54,688 bases of DNA from Hyphomicrobiales bacterium. Lineage in GTDB: Bacteria > Pseudomonadota > Alphaproteobacteria > Rhizobiales > Devosiaceae. The stretch spans positions 1-54,688 of the forward strand of contig UCAU01000027.1 in the NCBI GenBank assembly GCA_900470445.1, read 5' to 3'. The notes beneath the pieces are model-generated. The model had not been told where the DNA came from. It worked only from the letters and a program-made list of their open reading frames with translations, and ran no database searches. Both the position numbers and the translations under genes were made by a program. Below, one piece after another: positions 45,103 to 53,988 of this stretch; the first letter of the stretch is position 1, and every line of letters starts with the position of its first letter.

Positions 45103-45209
45103 AGCCGCGGCCTGAACAATGCGTTCTTGCCATCTGGCTTTTTCCCGCGCCAGCGGCGACATATCTAGCAAAGGCCCCGCCATTGGGGCCAAGCACACGG
45201 GTCCCCGCC

Positions 45210-46232
45210 ATGAAAAAGATCGGTTTTCTGTCCTTCGGCCATTGGTCGCCCTCGCCACAGTCCGGCACCCGTACGGCGGGTGATGCGCTGCTGCAATCGA
45301 TCGATCTGGCGGTCGCTGCCGAGGAATTGGGGGCCGATGGCGCCTATTTCCGCGTGCATCATTTTGCCCGCCAATTGGCCTCGCCCTTCCCGCTGCTGGC
45401 CGCCATCGGCGCCCGGACCAAGAACATCGAGATCGGCACCGCCGTCATCGATATGCGCTACGAAAACCCGCTCTACATGGCCGAGGATGCCGGCGCCGCT
45501 GACCTGATCGCCGGGGGGCGCCTGCAATTGGGCATCAGCCGCGGCTCGCCCGAGCAGGTGATCGATGGCTGGCGCTATTTCGGCTATGCCCCGGCCGAGG
45601 GCCAGACCGACGCCGATATGGCCCGCCGCCAGACTGAAGTGCTGCTCGAAGTGCTCAAGGGCCATGGCTTTGCCGAGCCCAATCCGCGCCCCATGTTCCC
45701 CAATCCGCCCGGCAAGCTGCGGCTCGAACCGTTTTCCGAGGGCCTGCGCCAGCGCATCTGGTGGGGCGCCGCCACCGACGCCACCGCCATCTGGGCGGCC
45801 AAGCTGGGGATGCATCTGCAAAGCTCGACGCTCAAATTCGATGAGAGCGGCAAGCCCTTCCATATCCAGCAGGCCGAGCAGATCCGCGCCTATCGCGCCG
45901 CCTGGAAAGAGGCCGGCCACGCCCATGAGCCGCGCGTCTCAGTCAGCCGCTCCATCTTCGCTTTGGTCAATGACACCGACCGCGCCTATTTCGGCGGTGG
46001 CGGCCGCGAAGAGGACAGCTTTGGCTATATCGAGCCGGAAAAGCGCGCCGTGTTCGGCCGCGGCTATGCCGCCGAACCCGATGTACTGATCAAGGAACTG
46101 GCGGCCGACGAAGCCATTGCCGAAGCCGATACCCTGCTGCTCACTGTGCCCAACCAGCTCGGCGTCGAATACAATGCCCATGTCATCGAGTCGATTTTGA
46201 AGCTGGTGGCCCCGGCGCTGGGCTGGCGCTGA
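45210..46232 (+). CDS. LLM-class flavin-dependent oxidoreductase (luciferase-like)
   Basis: A 340-residue TIM-barrel flavoenzyme: KIGFLSFGHW, AVAAEELGADGAYFRVHHFARQLASPFPLLAAIGARTKNIEIGTAVIDMRYENPLYMAEDAGAAD, RLQLGISRGSPEQ and IWWGAATDATAIWAAKLGMHL. These enzymes use reduced FMN to oxidise aldehydes, sulfonates or other small compounds. The substrate is unknown. The internal start at MKKIGFL matches the barrel's first strand. A HicB-like gene follows six bases after its stop, so the two may be co-transcribed. Confidence 0.92.
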   Translation: MKKIGFLSFGHWSPSPQSGTRTAGDALLQSIDLAVAAEELGADGAYFRVHHFARQLASPFPLLAAIGARTKNIEIGTAVIDMRYENPLYMAEDAGAADLIAGGRLQLGISRGSPEQVIDGWRYFGYAPAEGQTDADMARRQTEVLLEVLKGHGFAEPNPRPMFPNPPGKLRLEPFSEGLRQRIWWGAATDATAIWAAKLGMHLQSSTLKFDESGKPFHIQQAEQIRAYRAAWKEAGHAHEPRVSVSRSIFALVNDTDRAYFGGGGREEDSFGYIEPEKRAVFGRGYAAEPDVLIKELAADEAIAEADTLLLTVPNQLGVEYNAHVIESILKLVAPALGWR

Positions 46233-46238
46233 GCGAGA

Positions 46239-46532
46239 ATGACGATGCATGACGCCCATTATATCGCCCTGATCCACAAGGACGCCGATTCCGGTTATGG
46301 CGTGTCCTTTCCCGATGTCGCGGGCGTCATTGCCGTTGCCGACACGCTGGACGAAGCCATTGCCGAAGCTGCTGCGGCTTTGGCTTTCGCGTTCGAAGAC
46401 TGGTCCGGTCCCCTGCCGGTCGCGCGGAGTCTGGAAACTCTGCGCGGGGACGCTCAATTCCAGGCCATGGCCGAGGATGCCGTGATTGCCGCCGTGCGCC
46501 CGTCGCGCGAATATTATCATGCCGCTGAATAA
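46239..46532 (+). CDS. HicB-like antitoxin-family protein (no hicA partner)
   Basis: A 97-residue HicB-fold protein: HYIALIHKDADSGYGVSFPDVAGVIAVADTLDEAIAEAAAALAFAFED is the RNase H-like HicB core. A short C-terminal stretch lacks an obvious ribbon-helix-helix DNA-binding motif. HicB normally neutralises the HicA RNA-cleaving toxin, but no small HicA-like gene is adjacent on either side. It may be an orphan or have another role. An ATG two codons downstream (MHDAHYI) is an alternative start. Confidence 0.8.
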   Translation: MTMHDAHYIALIHKDADSGYGVSFPDVAGVIAVADTLDEAIAEAAAALAFAFEDWSGPLPVARSLETLRGDAQFQAMAEDAVIAAVRPSREYYHAAE

Positions 46533-46800
46533 CCCCGCCCCCACCGCAATGTGATCGCCCCCTTGTTGCCCACCGGCAACAGGGGCCGCATAACCGGGAA
46601 ATCCTCACATAAACCGGCCACAATTTCCCATGAGAACGCTGCTGTAGCCGCGCAGGAAGCGCCCCTTGTCAATCAGCACGGGAATGATGCGCCAGCGGAC
46701 GGCTTGGTCGCCTTTAGGGTTTGCTAACCTCTTTGTTTGCCATCATGGCTTATGAGAGTAGAAGGCAAGGCTCAGGCTCTTTCTATTTCGGGTTCGATTG
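46533..46800. other. Intergenic region before mrcA
   Basis: An 11-bp hairpin (CCCTTGTTGCC with GGCAACAGGGG, 46560-46585) lacks a T tract. The remainder has no clear promoter or gene; a short minus-strand open frame here has no usable start codon and is not called. Confidence 0.4.
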
Positions 46801-49341
46801 ATGGATTTTCGCATTTCCGCCGATGATCGCGTTGGCGCCCAGCCCAAGGGCAAGCCGGCTGCGGCCAGCCGCGCCAAGGGCGGCGAGCGCGTCGAGCCCT
46901 CCATGGGCAAGGCGGTCGGCGTTTTTGTCGATGACGAACGCTCCGGCGGCGCCTCCCCCAATCCCAAGGGCAAGCCGCCCAAGCAATCCCGCCGCGGCAA
47001 AGCCTCGGTCGCCCGCGAGAAAAAGCCAAAAAAACGCCGGTCGCGCACCGGCGGCTTCCTCATGGGCATTTTCTATTGGGGCTTCGTGCTTTGCCTCTGG
47101 GCCGGCATCGCGGTGATCGGCGTCGTGGTCTATTACGGCGCGCAATTGCCCTCGTCCAACACCTGGGCCATTCCCGATCGCCCGCCCAATATCCGGATTC
47201 TCGCGGCTGACGGCAGCCTGATTTCCAATCGCGGCCAGACCGGCGGCGAAGCGATCACCTATCGCGAATTGCCCTATTATGTGCCGGCGGCCATCATCGC
47301 CAGCGAAGATCGCCGCTTCATGAGCCATTTCGGCGTCGACCCTATTGGCCTGCTCGCCGTGGCCGCCGAAAGCGTGCGGGCGCGCGGGGTCACCCGCGGC
47401 GCCTCCACCATCACCCAGCAGGTGGCGAAAAACCTCTTCCTCACCCCCGACCAGACCCTGGGCCGCAAGATCCAGGAAATGATCCTGGCCGTGTGGCTGG
47501 AGCAGAATTTCACCAAGGAAGAAATTCTCGAACTCTATATGAACCGCGTCTATTTCGGCGCCGGCGCCACCGGCATCGAGGCCGCCGCGCAAACCTATTT
47601 CGGCGTTTCGGCGCGCAATCTGTCGCTCGGCCAGGCCGCCATGCTGGCCGGCATCCTGCCCGCGCCCTCGGCCTATAATCCAAAGTCCAATCCGGACCGC
47701 GCCAAGGAACGCCAGCGCCTGACGCTCAATTCCATGGCCGAGGAAGGCTATATCACCCGCGAGGAAGCCCAGGCCGCCCAGATCGATCCCAACCAGTCCG
47801 TGCGCACGCGCGTGGCGGGTTCGGAATCCTATGTCGCCGACTGGGTCGAAAGCCTGATGACCGCCTATATTGGCGAGATCGATACCGACGTGGTGGTGCA
47901 GACCACCATCGATTGGAAGATGCAGAAGGACGCCGAGTTCATCGTCAAGGAATTGGTGGCCTCCGAAGGCCCCAAGCGCGGCTTCAACCAGGGCGCCCTG
48001 GTGGCCATGGATGTCGATGGCACGGTGCGCGCCATGGTGGGCGGCGTAGATTATCAGGCCAGCCAATATAACCGCGCCGTCACCGCCAAGCGCCAGCCCG
48101 GCTCGACCTTCAAGCCCTTCGTGTATCTGGCCGCCATGGAAAAGGGCTATACGCCCGACACTTTGGCCGAAGATGCCCAGTTCGAATATAATGGCTGGAG
48201 CCCGCGCAATGCCTCGGGCAAGTATGCCGGCACCGTGACCCTGCGCCAGGGCCTGGCCTATTCGCTCAATACCATTGCGGCGCGCCTCGCCATCGACGTC
48301 ACGCCCCAGGCCGTGGTCGATGTGGCCACTCGCATGGGCATTTCCAGCCACTTGACCGCCGTGCCCTCCATTGCGCTGGGCACCCAGGAAGTGAACCTGC
48401 TCGAATTGACCGGCGCCTACGCCCCCTTCGCCAATGGCGGCATGGGCGTCATTCCCAATGTCATCACCAAGATCGAGACCAAGGACGGCAAGCCGCTTTA
48501 CGAAGCCTCCGATGCCGGCCCCGGCCGCGTCATCGCCCCCAATGTGCTCGACGAAATGAACGACATGCTGGAAACCGCGGTCGAAGTGGGCACCGGCAAG
48601 GGCGCCAATCTCAATGGCTGGCAGTTCGGCGGCAAGACCGGCACCTCGCAGAATGCCCGCGACGCGCTGTTTGTCGGCTATACCGCTGCCATGGTCACCG
48701 GCGTGTGGCTGGGCAATGACAATGACACCAAGACGACCCTGTCGGGTGGTAACGTGCCGGCCGTCATCTGGTCTGAGTTCATGACCAAGGCCCATGCCGG
48801 CAAGCAGATCGCCCAGATCCCGCACGGCTCCTATGACAATAGCCAGACCGTGGCGCAGCCCGTCATCGATCCAGCCACCGGCCAACAGGTCATCGATCCC
48901 GCAACCGGCCAGCCCATGGTCCAGCATGTCGATGCCCAGACCGGCCAGCCGGTGGCACCGCCATCCAACCAGCCGATCCAGACCGGCCAGATGGTCGATC
49001 CCATGACCGGTCTGCCGGTGGGCCAGCAGGTTGTCGATCCCAATGCCCAGGCCATCGATCCGGCCACGGGAATGCCCATGCAGCAGGGTGGGGGTTTCCA
49101 GCAAGGTCCTGCGGTCGGTGTCGGCACCACCGCGCCGATCGATCCCGATACCGGCATGCCCATGGTGCTGGTGGTCGATCCCTCCACCGGCCAGCAGGTC
49201 TGGGTGCCCTCGGCCCCGGCCCAGCAGCAGCAACAGGGCCAATTCGCCCCGCCCCAGCCGGTCGGCGGCGACCAGGTGATCTACCAGGAGCCCGAACAGC
49301 CACAGCAGCGCACGCTGATGGACCTGATCTTCGGGAATTAG
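46801..49341 (+). CDS. mrcA: Penicillin-binding protein 1A with repeat-rich C-terminal tail
   Basis: An 846-residue bifunctional peptidoglycan synthase. A basic N-terminal tail (about 1-80) precedes a membrane helix (about 82-105). The glycosyltransferase domain has E169-D-RRFMSHFGVDP and RGASTITQQVAKN. The transpeptidase has the SxxK serine at S435 (GSTFKPF), SLN at 488-490 and KTGTS at 612. The tail (about 688-806) carries about eight copies of a [IV]D-P-x-T-G-x-[PQ] repeat, then glutamine-rich sequence. Outer-membrane and division-linked wall synthesis is the expected role; the tail is unusual. ATG used; a TTG one codon upstream is possible. Confidence 0.95.
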   Translation: MDFRISADDRVGAQPKGKPAAASRAKGGERVEPSMGKAVGVFVDDERSGGASPNPKGKPPKQSRRGKASVAREKKPKKRRSRTGGFLMGIFYWGFVLCLWAGIAVIGVVVYYGAQLPSSNTWAIPDRPPNIRILAADGSLISNRGQTGGEAITYRELPYYVPAAIIASEDRRFMSHFGVDPIGLLAVAAESVRARGVTRGASTITQQVAKNLFLTPDQTLGRKIQEMILAVWLEQNFTKEEILELYMNRVYFGAGATGIEAAAQTYFGVSARNLSLGQAAMLAGILPAPSAYNPKSNPDRAKERQRLTLNSMAEEGYITREEAQAAQIDPNQSVRTRVAGSESYVADWVESLMTAYIGEIDTDVVVQTTIDWKMQKDAEFIVKELVASEGPKRGFNQGALVAMDVDGTVRAMVGGVDYQASQYNRAVTAKRQPGSTFKPFVYLAAMEKGYTPDTLAEDAQFEYNGWSPRNASGKYAGTVTLRQGLAYSLNTIAARLAIDVTPQAVVDVATRMGISSHLTAVPSIALGTQEVNLLELTGAYAPFANGGMGVIPNVITKIETKDGKPLYEASDAGPGRVIAPNVLDEMNDMLETAVEVGTGKGANLNGWQFGGKTGTSQNARDALFVGYTAAMVTGVWLGNDNDTKTTLSGGNVPAVIWSEFMTKAHAGKQIAQIPHGSYDNSQTVAQPVIDPATGQQVIDPATGQPMVQHVDAQTGQPVAPPSNQPIQTGQMVDPMTGLPVGQQVVDPNAQAIDPATGMPMQQGGGFQQGPAVGVGTTAPIDPDTGMPMVLVVDPSTGQQVWVPSAPAQQQQQGQFAPPQPVGGDQVIYQEPEQPQQRTLMDLIFGN

Positions 49342-49368
49342 GGCCGCCTGTCAGGCCAACGCAATCTG

Positions 49369-49407
49369 CACCCAGCTCGGCTCCGCCGGGCTGGGTGTTG
49401 TCATTTC
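49369..49407 (+). terminator. Intrinsic terminator of mrcA
   Basis: A 12-bp stem (CACCCAGCTCGG with CCGGGCTGGGTG, one G-U pair) around CTCCG is followed by TTGTCATTTC. The G-U pair forms only in the plus-strand RNA. Confidence 0.75.
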
Positions 49408-49416
49408 AGGGTGCGA

Positions 49417-49806
49417 CTAGGTGAGTTGGGCTGCAATGGCGGCCTTGTCGATCACCGACCAGACGGCCGCGATCCGCTCGCCGGTAAATTGGTAAAAGAC
49501 ATTCTCGCTGAACGAGACGCGCCGGCCATTGACCGCAAGACCGAAGAGCATGCCCTTGGGCGTGCAGTTGAATTGCAGCCGGCTCGCGATCCGCGGCGGC
49601 TCGGAAACCAGCAGCTGGATATGGAAATGCAGATCGGGAATCGCCCGAAAATCCTCCTCCAGCATGCTGCGATATCCTGATAGCCCGATCCGCTCGCCAT
49701 TGTAGTGAACGTCCTCGGCAACGAACTGCCCCAGTCGCGGCCAATCCTGACTGTTGAGACAGGCAATATAGCCCCGGTAGATATCGGCGAGGATTGTATT
49801 GGTCAT
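49417..49806 (-). CDS. SnoaL-like / ester cyclase-type NTF2-fold protein
   Basis: A 129-residue protein with the SnoaL-like pattern: YRGYIACLNSQDWPRLGQFVAEDVHYNGERIGLSGYRSMLEEDFRAIPDLHFHIQLLVSE, and RLQFNCTPKGMLFGLAVNGRRVSFSENVFYQFTGERIAAVWSVID. These NTF2-fold proteins include polyketide cyclases and enzymes acting on small esters, but many are uncharacterised. The start is the ATG giving MTNTILADIY. It is a single gene between two terminators. Confidence 0.87.
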   Translation of the reverse strand: MTNTILADIYRGYIACLNSQDWPRLGQFVAEDVHYNGERIGLSGYRSMLEEDFRAIPDLHFHIQLLVSEPPRIASRLQFNCTPKGMLFGLAVNGRRVSFSENVFYQFTGERIAAVWSVIDKAAIAAQLT

Positions 49807-49863
49807 CAAGGCACCATGCTCATTCGATCGCGGGGCCATGCTGAACCCGCCCGGCCCGCGGCT

Positions 49864-49899
49864 CAACAAAAAACGGGACCGCCTTGGGCGATCCCGTTT
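49864..49899 (-). terminator. Intrinsic terminator of the L,D-transpeptidase gene
   Basis: On the minus strand AAACGGGATCGCC pairs with GGCGGTCCCGTTT around a short loop, followed by TTTTTTGTTG. It lies a few bases after the stop of the gene. Confidence 0.88.
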
Positions 49900-49902
49900 G
49901 TC

Positions 49903-50598
49903 CTATTGCAGCACCACGATCGGCGCCCCCGACGGCACCCGCTCGTACAAATCGATCACATCCTGGAACAACAACCGCACGCAGCCGCTCGACACGGCCT
50001 GCCCGATGGACAGCACATCCATATTGCCGTGGATGCGGTACAGCGTGTCCGTATTGCCCTGATGGATATAGAGCGCCCGCGGCCCCAGCGCGTTCTCCAG
50101 CCCCGGCGGCTGGCCATGGCGATAGATTTCCAGTTCCGGCTGCCGGAGGATCATATCCGACGGCGGCGTCCAGACCGGCCATTTGCGCTTATAGGCCATA
50201 TGCGCGCGCCCTTCCCAGGCAAAACCGGCCCGCCCGATCCCCACGCCATAGCGCATGGCGCGGCCATTCGGCAGCGTCCAATAAAGGAACCGGTTGGCCG
50301 TATCGACAATGATCGTGCCCGGCGCTTCGCCGGTCTCATTGGCCACTTCCTGCCGCCGGTAGATCGGATTGAGCAGGTCCACTCGCGCGGCCGGAATGGG
50401 GAATTGCTCATCCGGCAGCGGGCCATACATGGCCAGCGCTTCAGGCGTGACCTCATAGGTTATTGGCCCTGCCGGCACGACAATGCGCGGATTGGGTGTC
50501 GTCGTGGTGCAACCGGCGAGCGCGAGCGCAGCAAGGCTTGCGCCACCCGCCAGCAATTGCCGCCGCGTCAGCGACGGGGTGAGAACAGAAAGGGTCAT
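49903..50598 (-). CDS. L,D-transpeptidase (YkuD family) lipoprotein
   Basis: A 231-residue exported enzyme. The N-terminus has a twin-arginine-like RR followed by a hydrophobic stretch and an LALAGC lipobox (Cys near residue 30). The YkuD domain ends with the catalytic pattern YRIHGNMDVLSIGQAVSSGCVRL (HxG and SSGCVR). It forms 3-3 crosslinks in peptidoglycan or attaches proteins to it. GRAMRYGVGIGRAGFAWEGRAH is typical. A terminator follows immediately. Confidence 0.93.
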   Translation of the reverse strand: MTLSVLTPSLTRRQLLAGGASLAALALAGCTTTTPNPRIVVPAGPITYEVTPEALAMYGPLPDEQFPIPAARVDLLNPIYRRQEVANETGEAPGTIIVDTANRFLYWTLPNGRAMRYGVGIGRAGFAWEGRAHMAYKRKWPVWTPPSDMILRQPELEIYRHGQPPGLENALGPRALYIHQGNTDTLYRIHGNMDVLSIGQAVSSGCVRLLFQDVIDLYERVPSGAPIVVLQ

Positions 50599-50699
50599 GA
50601 AAAATGTCTTTCGGCGGCCGCAATGCGGGCCGCTTGGAGGAGAGGTCAGCTTTTCGCGAGCGAAAAGCGCGGGTGGGAAAGGCGCAAACGCGCCGGGAC

Positions 50700-51047
50700 C
50701 TAGCCCGCTATGGGTGGCTTGAGCTGTTCGAGGATCAGCCGCGACGCGGTGAACTGCTCGATTTGGCTGGTATACTCATCGCTGGCATCGTCAAATGGCG
50801 CGACGCAGGCATCCGCCAGAATGCCGGGATGCCCATTGCAGGGCATAACAATCCCCGTCTGCTTCTTGCCGCAGACCTTGAACGACACGACTGGATCGTT
50901 CTGCTCACCCGGCGCAAGGCAGAAATCATCCGCAGCAATAGCCACGCTGGGCACATCGCTCGAATAGGCCATGGCATAGCCACTCGCCCCGCCCCAGACC
51001 GAGGCGAGCGTAAAAAGCACGGCAATGACAGGCAAAAAGCGCTGCAT
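50700..51047 (-). CDS. Hypothetical secreted protein with three Cys
   Basis: A 115-residue protein with signal peptide MQRFLPVIAVLFTLASVWGGASGYA (about 1-25). The mature part has three Cys (DDFCLAPGE, FKVCGKKQ, VMPCNGHPG) and a late DACVAPFDDA, so possibly two disulfides. I do not recognise a family. The internal ATG at the signal peptide is used. It is flanked by the L,D-transpeptidase and the YgjP-like gene on the same strand, with no overlap. Confidence 0.72.
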   Translation of the reverse strand: MQRFLPVIAVLFTLASVWGGASGYAMAYSSDVPSVAIAADDFCLAPGEQNDPVVSFKVCGKKQTGIVMPCNGHPGILADACVAPFDDASDEYTSQIEQFTASRLILEQLKPPIAG

Positions 51048-51119
51048 GGCCGTTCTATAGGGGGCGCAGGGCAGGCGATCCACCGAGGTCACGCAGGTGT
51101 GACCTGGCTTGGGGGGACC

Positions 51120-51857
51120 CTACCCGCCATAAGCCATCAATTGCCGCCCATGCGCCTTCAGCCACGCCCGGCCCCGCTCCATGTCCGGCAATGTCCGCTT
51201 CACCGTCGCCCAGAACGCCGCCGAATGGTTCATTTCCACCAGATGGGCCACTTCATGGGCCGCCACGTAATCCAGCACAAAGGGCGGCGCCAGGATCAGC
51301 CGCCAATTGTAATTGATGTTCCCGCTCGATGAGCACGAGCCCCAGCGGCTCTTCTGCTCGCGCAGCTTGACCGCCTTGACCACCACGCCCAGCCGGGCGG
51401 CATGCACGGCGCTCTGGCGCACCAGATCCGCCTCCGCCTCGCTTTTGAGCCAGTCGGTCAGCCGCCGCGCCTGATGCGCCGCATCCCCCGGCACCAGCAC
51501 AGCCGGCGCGCCGTCCACCTCGGCCAGCTCCACCCGTCCGCGTATTTTGCCGGTCGCCACGATCCGGTGCTCCACCCCGCGCAGCGTCACCACTTCGCCA
51601 TCGGCAAACGGGGTTGCCTCGGGCGCCCGCTTCAGCCGAGCGGCCAGCCAATTGTGCTGCCGGTGCAGGAAATTCTCGGCCTCGGCCCATTTGCCATGCG
51701 GCGGCAGCGTCAGCACCGGCCCGCCATTATGTGGGATCGACAGCCGATAGCTGCGCGCCCGCGCATGCACGCGCACGGTAACAATCACCGCCCGCCCGTC
51801 GATCTCGATCACGGTCGACGCCGGGATTTTCGGCTTTGACTTGAAGAAGAGGTTCAT
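51120..51857 (-). CDS. YgjP-like M48-type metallopeptidase (DUF45)
   Basis: A 245-residue SprT/YgjP-like protein. Zinc motif HEVAHLVEMNHS (HExxH...H) is at about 205-216, preceded by the conserved KSRWGSCSSSGNINYNWRLILAP. An N-terminal beta-rich region (VRVHARARSYRLSI) precedes. The physiological substrate is unknown. The start is the ATG giving MNLFFKSK; MVMNLF two codons upstream is an alternative. A terminator belonging to the next upstream minus-strand gene lies just beyond its 5' end. Confidence 0.92.
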   Translation of the reverse strand: MNLFFKSKPKIPASTVIEIDGRAVIVTVRVHARARSYRLSIPHNGGPVLTLPPHGKWAEAENFLHRQHNWLAARLKRAPEATPFADGEVVTLRGVEHRIVATGKIRGRVELAEVDGAPAVLVPGDAAHQARRLTDWLKSEAEADLVRQSAVHAARLGVVVKAVKLREQKSRWGSCSSSGNINYNWRLILAPPFVLDYVAAHEVAHLVEMNHSAAFWATVKRTLPDMERGRAWLKAHGRQLMAYGG

Positions 51858-51895
51858 GACCATCCGGGGAATCAGCAGAGCTGAGTATATCACGC

Positions 51896-51924
51896 CACAA
51901 AAAAAGCGCCCCAAAGCGGGGCGC
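51896..51924 (-). terminator. Intrinsic terminator of the DUF2852 gene
   Basis: On the minus strand GCGCCCC pairs with GGGGCGC around a five-base loop, followed by TTTTTTTGTGG. Confidence 0.88.
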
Positions 51925-51980
51925 CAGTTGCCGTGTCGTTGGGAAACGACTGGCCTCAGGAGGGAGGGATCGGCTGGGGA

Positions 51981-52460
51981 TTAGCCGTTATTATTGCCCC
52001 AGCCATTGTTCGGGTCGGTATTGGTCGGCTTGTTGTCGTCGGTATAGCCCTGGCGATTGCCGCGGCGTTCGTTCATGAAGCGGTCGAATTCTTCACGATC
52101 CTTGGCCTTGTTCAGGTTCGCCATATATTCGTGGAAGGCATCGATTTCAGCATCGAGGCGGGCGCGTTCTTCTTCCAGGCGGCGCAGCTGTTCGGCGCGG
52201 TAGTCATCGAATGCCGCATTGCCGCTCGAATGGGCGGTGGAGGCAAAGCCATGGCGGCGGAACTGGCCCTTGTTGGACGAGCACCAGCTGCGGCCCTTGT
52301 TCCAATAGGCCTGCGCCTTTTCCGGCGAACCGCCGAATTTTTCGCCCCAGATGATATAGGCGAGGACGGCCAGGCCCAGCGGCCAGAAGGCGATAAAACC
52401 CACAACCATGAGTGCGATGGTCAGGGGCGAGAATTGCGGTTTGATGATTGCTGTGGTCAT
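51981..52460 (-). CDS. DUF2852 membrane protein
   Basis: A 159-residue protein with one membrane helix (about residues 12-33, ALMVVGFIAFWPLGLAVLAYIIWG). Then the DUF2852 core FRRHGFASTAHSSGNAAFDDYRAEQLRRLEEERARLDAEIDAFHEYMANLNKAKDREEFDRFMNER follows, mostly helical and probably coiled coil. The tail is Asn/Gly-rich (NNGWGNNNG). Rhizobiales-specific, function unknown. Start at MTTAIIKPQF. It is divergent from regB. Confidence 0.88.
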   Translation of the reverse strand: MTTAIIKPQFSPLTIALMVVGFIAFWPLGLAVLAYIIWGEKFGGSPEKAQAYWNKGRSWCSSNKGQFRRHGFASTAHSSGNAAFDDYRAEQLRRLEEERARLDAEIDAFHEYMANLNKAKDREEFDRFMNERRGNRQGYTDDNKPTNTDPNNGWGNNNG

Positions 52461-52605
52461 TTCGGTTTCATTCTCCCAGTCACGATGAGCATAACGTGGC
52501 CCCTCAAGGGACAGGATCAAGCATGTGCCTGCCGATTTTTGCCCTTGAAATGGAATTTGTGATCACCATAACGCCCCGGTTTCCCCGCCCCGAAAGGCCA
52601 AAAAC

Positions 52606-53913
52606 ATGAGCTTGACCCAGGCCGATGGCCTGCCTTTGCCCTCCACCTGGCGCCCGCTGCGCCAGCAAAGCCTGGTCCTGCTGCGCTGGCTGGCCGTGAT
52701 CGGGCAGACCATTGGCGTGCTGTTTGTCGATTTTGGCCTGGGCTTTCCCCTGCCTTTGCTGCAATGCCTGCTGCTGATTGGGGCCTCAGTAGCGCTCAAT
52801 ATCTGGCTGGTCGTTCGCTTCGGCGCCGCCCACCGGCCCTCCTCGCTGTTCACCGCCGGCCAGATCGCCTTTGACCTGTGCCAGCTCGGGTGCCTGCTCG
52901 CGCTGACCGGGGGCCTGCACAATCCCTTCGCGCTGCTGCTGCTGGCCCCCGTCTCGGTCTCGGCGACGACGCTGCCGCAACGCGCCAGCACCATTATCGC
53001 AATCCTCGCCGCTGCCATCGCCTCGCTCTTGGCCGTCTGGCACCTGCCCCTCCCCTGGACGCCGGGCGAAGAACTGGTGTTCAACCGCATCTATGTCATC
53101 GGCATCTGGGTCTCCATTGTCTGCGGCGTGGTCTTCATCTCCGCCTATACCAGCCGCGTCGCCCATGACGCCCGCCAGATGGCCGATGCCCTCGCCGCCA
53201 CCGAATTGGCCCTCTCGCACAAGGAACAGCTCTCCGCCCTCGATGGCCTGGCCGCTGCTGCCGCCCATGAATTGGGCACGCCCCTGTCCACCATTGCGCT
53301 GGCCGCCAAGGAAATGCGCGCCGAGGCCGTGCCGGGCACCGATCTTGCCGCCGATGTCGAATTGATCATCGAACAGGCCGCCCGTTGCCGCGCCATTCTC
53401 GCCAAGCTGCGCAATCTGGGCAATGAAGCCGGCGACCCCTTCGCCGCCGTGCCGCTCACCGACCTTCTGGCCGAAGTCGCCCGCCCGCATGACGGGCGCG
53501 GCAAGGCCATCCTCTTCGACGCCGCCAACACCTCTGGCCCGCCTCCGGTCTTCACCCGCAGTGTCGGCCTGCTCTATGGCCTGGGGAATCTGATCGAAAA
53601 CGCCGCCGATTTTGCCATCAGCACGGTGCGCATCGAAGCCGCCTGGGACGCCACCGCCGTCTCAGTCTCCATCACCGATGACGGCCCCGGCTTTGCTCCC
53701 GAGCTGATCGCCCGCCTGGGCGAACCCTATCTCACCAGCCGCCCCCGCGACGCCCAAGGCGCCGACGCCCATAAGCCGGGGGGCTTGGGCCTGGGCATCT
53801 TCATCGCCAAGACGCTGCTCGAACGCACCGGCGCGCGCCTCGCCTTCCAGAACATCGCCACCAACGGCCACGCCCAGGTGCGGATTGTCTGGCCACGCAG
53901 TGCGGTGGAGTAG
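52606..53913 (+). CDS. regB: RegB/ActS/PrrB redox-sensor histidine kinase
   Basis: A 435-residue kinase. Six membrane helices occupy about 25-185, with the quinone-binding GGLHNPF loop at 102-108. The H-box is AAAHELGTPLST with His221; the redox-active Cys261 is in QAARCRAIL. N-box GNLIENAADFA, and G-boxes DDGPGF and GGLGLGIFIAK are complete. It senses the quinone pool and redox state and phosphorylates RegA. The next gene starts 75 bases downstream. Confidence 0.95.
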   Translation: MSLTQADGLPLPSTWRPLRQQSLVLLRWLAVIGQTIGVLFVDFGLGFPLPLLQCLLLIGASVALNIWLVVRFGAAHRPSSLFTAGQIAFDLCQLGCLLALTGGLHNPFALLLLAPVSVSATTLPQRASTIIAILAAAIASLLAVWHLPLPWTPGEELVFNRIYVIGIWVSIVCGVVFISAYTSRVAHDARQMADALAATELALSHKEQLSALDGLAAAAAHELGTPLSTIALAAKEMRAEAVPGTDLAADVELIIEQAARCRAILAKLRNLGNEAGDPFAAVPLTDLLAEVARPHDGRGKAILFDAANTSGPPPVFTRSVGLLYGLGNLIENAADFAISTVRIEAAWDATAVSVSITDDGPGFAPELIARLGEPYLTSRPRDAQGADAHKPGGLGLGIFIAKTLLERTGARLAFQNIATNGHAQVRIVWPRSAVE

Positions 53914-53988
53914 GGGCGCCCCGCCCCATATCGCCGCACCCCCCTGCCATATTTTGACCTTTTCCGCCGGAACGCCTATGTCAATGCC

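Noticed and set aside
46595..46735. Short minus-strand open frame before mrcA
   Set aside because: It has a plausible-looking reading frame but no ATG, GTG or TTG at a useful place and no ribosome site; I see no family.
46783..49242. 819-codon open frame antisense to mrcA
   Set aside because: Shadow frame over an intact PBP1A; glycine/histidine-rich without a fold.
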